A DNA stretch of 14,332 bases from NCBI GenBank assembly GCA_050731755.1, contig JBOHPP010000233.1, positions 1 through 14,332 of the forward strand, read 5' to 3'. This document shows positions 13,289 through 14,332 of the stretch, piece by piece (position 1 is the first letter of the stretch; every line of letters begins with the position of its first letter). The DNA comes from JBOHPP01 sp050731755. GTDB lineage: Bacteria; Methylomirabilota; Methylomirabilia; Rokubacteriales; CSP1-6. Below the pieces are notes generated by a model. It did not search any database and was not told the origin of the DNA. It saw nothing but the letters and a program-made list of their open reading frames with translations. The position numbers and the translations under genes are program-made.

Positions 13289-14332
13289 GCGTTCTCTCCC
13301 TGGGCTCGGGGCAGCCGGAACACAAAGCGGGCGCCCTGGCCGGCGTCGCTTTCCACCCAGATCCGGCCGCCGTGCGCTTCGACCAGGTGGCGGCAGATCA
13401 CCAGCCCCAGGCCCGTGCCCGGCCCGGCGGCCGACTTGGCCGAGCTTGTCTGGCTGAATTTCTCGAAGAGCAGCGGCTGCTCCTCGGCCGGGATGCCTGG
13501 GCCGGTATCCGTGATGGCGATCTCCACCTGATCGCCGCGGTCGGCCACCTCGACGATGATCTTGCCGCCCTCGGGGGTGAACTTCAGAGCGTTGCTGAGG
13601 AGATTCATCAACACTTGCTCGATCCGGCCCCCATCGGCGGCCACTGGGGCCAGGCGCTCGGGGATGCGGACGTCGAGGCGGATCGACCGCTGGGACGTCG
13701 CGGGAGCGAACCGCTCGGCGATCTCGGCGACGAAGGGCGCCAGATCGAGCGCACGGCGCTCGATGGCGAGCTTGCCCGCCTCCAGCTTCGAGACGTCGAG
13801 AATCTCGCCGATGAGCCCGATCATGCGCACACAACCGCCCCGCATGGAAGCCAGGTACCGGCGCTGCTTGTCGTTCAGCTCGCCGGCCGAGCCGAGCTCG
13901 AGCAGGTCCACATAGCCCTTGATCACCGCCACCGGGGCCCGCAGGTCGTGGACCAGCATGGAGGTGAAGGAGGCGCGCAGGTCCTGGAGCTCCTGCAGGA
14001 GCCGGCTGCGCTCGATCGCTCCCCGAACCCGGATGGCGACCCGGCGTGGCGAGATCGGCTTGGTGATGTAGTCCACCGCGCCTCCGCGGAGTGCCCGCTC
14101 CATGTTCTCCAGGCTGTCATCGGTGGCGGTCAGGATGATGATCGGGATCTCTCGAGTCCGGGGGTCGCGCTCGAGTTGCTCGAGGGCCTCGAATCCGCCG
14201 AGCCTCGGCATGTCGAGGTCGAGCAGGATGCAGTCGGGTCGCTCCTCCCGGGCCACCGCCACCCCTTGCAGCCCGTCGGCTGCCTCGAGCACCCGATACT
14301 CGGGACCGTCGAAGAGGTGCTGGATCAGCAGC
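13285..14332 (-). CDS. Sensor histidine kinase with N-terminal receiver domain (5' end outside window)
   Basis: The frame is open to the window edge; the visible part begins L-L-I-Q-H-L-F and is missing its N-terminus. It starts inside a receiver domain (phospho-acceptor in L-L-D-L-D-M-P-R-L-G-G, T-K-P lysine), followed by HisKA with the H-box V-H-D-L-R-A-P (His codon at 13948-13950), and a HATPase domain with N-L-L-S-N-A-L-K-F, D-T-G-P-G-I and G-T-G-L-G-L. The REC-HisKA-HATPase order is that of a response-regulator/kinase hybrid whose input is phosphate from another kinase rather than a direct signal. No membrane segment is visible. It overlaps its downstream REC-REC partner by four bases. 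Confidence 0.93.
   Translation of the reverse strand, partial: LLIQHLFDGPEYRVLEAADGLQGVAVAREERPDCILLDLDMPRLGGFEALEQLERDPRTREIPIIILTATDDSLENMERALRGGAVDYITKPISPRRVAIRVRGAIERSRLLQELQDLRASFTSMLVHDLRAPVAVIKGYVDLLELGSAGELNDKQRRYLASMRGGCVRMIGLIGEILDVSKLEAGKLAIERRALDLAPFVAEIAERFAPATSQRSIRLDVRIPERLAPVAADGGRIEQVLMNLLSNALKFTPEGGKIIVEVADRGDQVEIAITDTGPGIPAEEQPLLFEKFSQTSSAKSAAGPGTGLGLVICRHLVEAHGGRIWVESDAGQGARFVFRLPRAQGENA

Overview
This window is very GC-rich bacterial DNA with tightly packed genes, many GTG starts and 4-base stop/start overlaps. The gene content (gas vesicle accessory genes, multi-domain two-component proteins, a sigma-54 activator, and two genes with in-frame UGA at redox-active positions) suggests a free-living Gram-negative-type bacterium that makes selenocysteine. 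A Methylomirabilota/Rokubacteria-like or deltaproteobacterial lineage is my guess; no marker gene here settles it.

Region 1 (1-2126, + strand) is the end of a gas vesicle cluster: the tail of an unidentified gene, then GvpF/L, GvpS-like, a second GvpF/L and GvpK. Each junction is a GTGA overlap, so the genes are probably translationally coupled. The order resembles the L-S-K block of known gvp clusters. The main GvpA shell gene would lie upstream of the window.

Region 2 (2197-3296, + strand) is the highlight. Two adjacent, overlapping genes each contain one in-frame TGA exactly where the family has its catalytic cysteine. The first is an exported peroxiredoxin (F-T-K-A-U-T-E-E, Sec69) with no cysteine at all. 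The second is an exported TlpA/ResA-type thioredoxin-fold protein (W-A-T-W-U-P-T-C, Sec67/Cys70). A 7-bp perfect hairpin with loop AGTTG lies just after the second TGA and has the layout of a bacterial SECIS element. Together they look like a cell-envelope selenium-based peroxide-reducing pair. A standard gene caller would break both genes or call them pseudogenes.

Region 3 (3425-9099, + strand) is signal transduction: a large PAS-GAF-HK-REC-HK-REC hybrid kinase, a putative exported protein that appears split into two ORFs by a deletion or frameshift, and an NtrC-type sigma-54 activator.

Region 4 (9096-14332, - strand), read from right to left, holds a REC-HisKA-HATPase kinase (5' end outside the window), a double-receiver response regulator overlapping it by GTGA, a lipoprotein 5'-nucleotidase/cyclic phosphodiesterase-like enzyme and a gamma-glutamyltransferase-family enzyme. 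The gamma-glutamyltransferase and the sigma-54 activator converge with overlapping stop codons. No tRNA, rRNA, CRISPR array, insertion sequence or phage gene was seen, and no gene-free stretch exceeds 300 bases.
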